A DNA stretch of 64,000 nucleotides from Marinobacter nauticus (lineage in GTDB: Bacteria; Pseudomonadota; Gammaproteobacteria; Enterobacterales; Shewanellaceae), in the NCBI RefSeq assembly GCF_019801015.1, contig NZ_JAHVJZ010000005.1, positions 186,001 to 250,000 on the forward strand, in the 5' to 3' direction. The notes beneath the pieces were generated by a model. That model was not told the origin of the DNA, did no database searches, and was given only the letters and a program-made list of their open reading frames with translations. Of the stretch, positions 63,514 to 64,000 are shown piece after piece. Numbering within the stretch: position 1 is the stretch's first letter; each line of letters begins with the position of its first letter. A program made the translations under genes and the position numbers.

Positions 63514-64000
63514 TTAGCTTGGAGTTTCCGTCAATTCCCGCGCCAGCTCCACCAGCACCCCTTCCCGCAGTGCACCGCCAGCCAGTTCCAGCCGGGAAAG
63601 GTCCAATGCCTTCATAAAGCCCGACAGCAGGGCGACGCCGGCGGCAAAGGTCGGTATCCGTTCGGCATCAAGCCCCGGCAACGCGTTGTGCCCCAGGTTC
63701 AGTAATTCGTCCTTCACCGTGGAAAGTTCGATTGGGGTAATCGCCTCCAGCGGTGAGTTGCGCGCCTCAAACAGTTCAAACAAACTGCGCACGGTGCCGG
63801 AAACCCCCAGCGCCGTGAGACCGTGATAGGGCGATAACGACGCCGAAAATGGCGCCAGCGATTCGGCCACCTGCTGCTCCACACGGGCAAAGCCTTCGGC
63901 ATTGATGCCACAGGACAAAGCGCCCTGCATGGTGGTGACACAGCCCAGCTCAAAAGAGTGCTTAAACGCCATCTGGTGTTCGTCACCCACCACCAGTTCG
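63514..64000 (-). CDS. Ppx/GppA phosphatase, 3' part (5' end outside window)
   Basis: The C-terminal ~162 residues of a Ppx/GppA protein, cut by the window edge at 64000. The visible start ELVVGDEHQMAFKHSFELGC is the part after the GGGSTE phosphate-binding motif of the ASKHA fold. TALGVSGTVRSLFELFEA and LLSGFMKALDLSRLELAGGALREGVL are family motifs (the latter the 'GGALREG' end of the second domain). It hydrolyses polyphosphate or (p)ppGpp; whether it is Ppx or GppA cannot be told from this part. No HD domain follows, so it is the shorter GppA/Ppx type (about 300 residues). Confidence 0.9.
   Translation of the reverse strand, partial: ELVVGDEHQMAFKHSFELGCVTTMQGALSCGINAEGFARVEQQVAESLAPFSASLSPYHGLTALGVSGTVRSLFELFEARNSPLEAITPIELSTVKDELLNLGHNALPGLDAERIPTFAAGVALLSGFMKALDLSRLELAGGALREGVLVELARELTETPS

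Overview
The window is a stretch of gammaproteobacterial chromosome, GC-rich and almost fully coding. It carries household genes in recognisable enteric/Alteromonadales order: metJ/metBLF, rpmE-priA-argS-ftsN, hslVU, ubiE-ubiJ-ubiB-tatABC-tatD-hemB. Several accessory genes are typical of the Shewanella/Ferrimonas/Vibrio side of the class: a five-haem cytochrome c, an MJ1255/VC2487-type glycosyltransferase, a DUF3718 protein, LapD/LapG and a TcyP-type cystine carrier. The high GC and gene mix make a Ferrimonas-like organism my best guess; this is inference, as there is no rRNA in the window. I saw no tRNA, rRNA, CRISPR array, phage or insertion sequence.

Layout. 1-9.4 kb: a small outer-membrane-type protein; a translationally coupled pair encoding an IDO/PrnB-like haem protein and a kynureninase-like PLP enzyme; a CPA2 antiporter; an EptA/MCR-type lipid A phosphoethanolamine transferase with a UPF0126 channel; the multihaem cytochrome; a GNAT. 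9.4-12.8 kb: an AT-richer accessory island holding one very large lipoprotein and a mostly non-coding leader. 12.8-15.4 kb: an Aer-like chemoreceptor and an M28 peptidase lipoprotein. 15.4-21.1 kb: the methionine regulon, with metB-metL-metF divergent from metJ, four tandem met boxes between them, and a TSUP transporter after metJ. 21.1-25.1 kb: GNAT, SnoaL-like and outer-membrane beta-barrel genes, then a malic enzyme. 25.1-36.5 kb: rpmE, priA, argS, ftsN and hslVU in the order seen around E. coli priA-hslVU, but interrupted by DTW, a Fur-box mini-gene, phaB and a large MCP.

36.6-42.6 kb: a molybdenum-hydroxylase operon (XdhC, MocA, [2Fe-2S] subunit, Tat-exported Mo subunit), small membrane proteins, aqpZ and DUF2164. 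42.6-50.1 kb: SDR/DUF2867, glycosyltransferase plus PAP2 phosphatase, rraA with an arginase-family gene, and the lapG-lapD c-di-GMP module. 50.2-57.2 kb: ubiquinone, Tat and haem biosynthesis. 57.3-64 kb: a periplasmic thioredoxin-like protein, a possible decayed pilin-like ORF, DUF3718, a Tat/lipobox aminotransferase, a CoA-disulfide-reductase-like flavoprotein, a two-TM mini-protein, tcyP and the 3' part of a Ppx/GppA gene cut by the window edge.

Themes that tie genes together are sulfur metabolism (met regulon, TSUP, cystine uptake, CoA-disulfide reductase-like protein), Tat export (tatABC plus two clear Tat clients in the window) and envelope modification (EptA-like, PagL-motif barrel, Lap system). 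The candidate I find most interesting is the IDO-like/kynureninase-like pair at 594-2899: its two enzyme types mirror the two non-hydrolytic-deformylation steps of tryptophan-to-anthranilate breakdown, yet no formamidase or other kynurenine gene is beside it.
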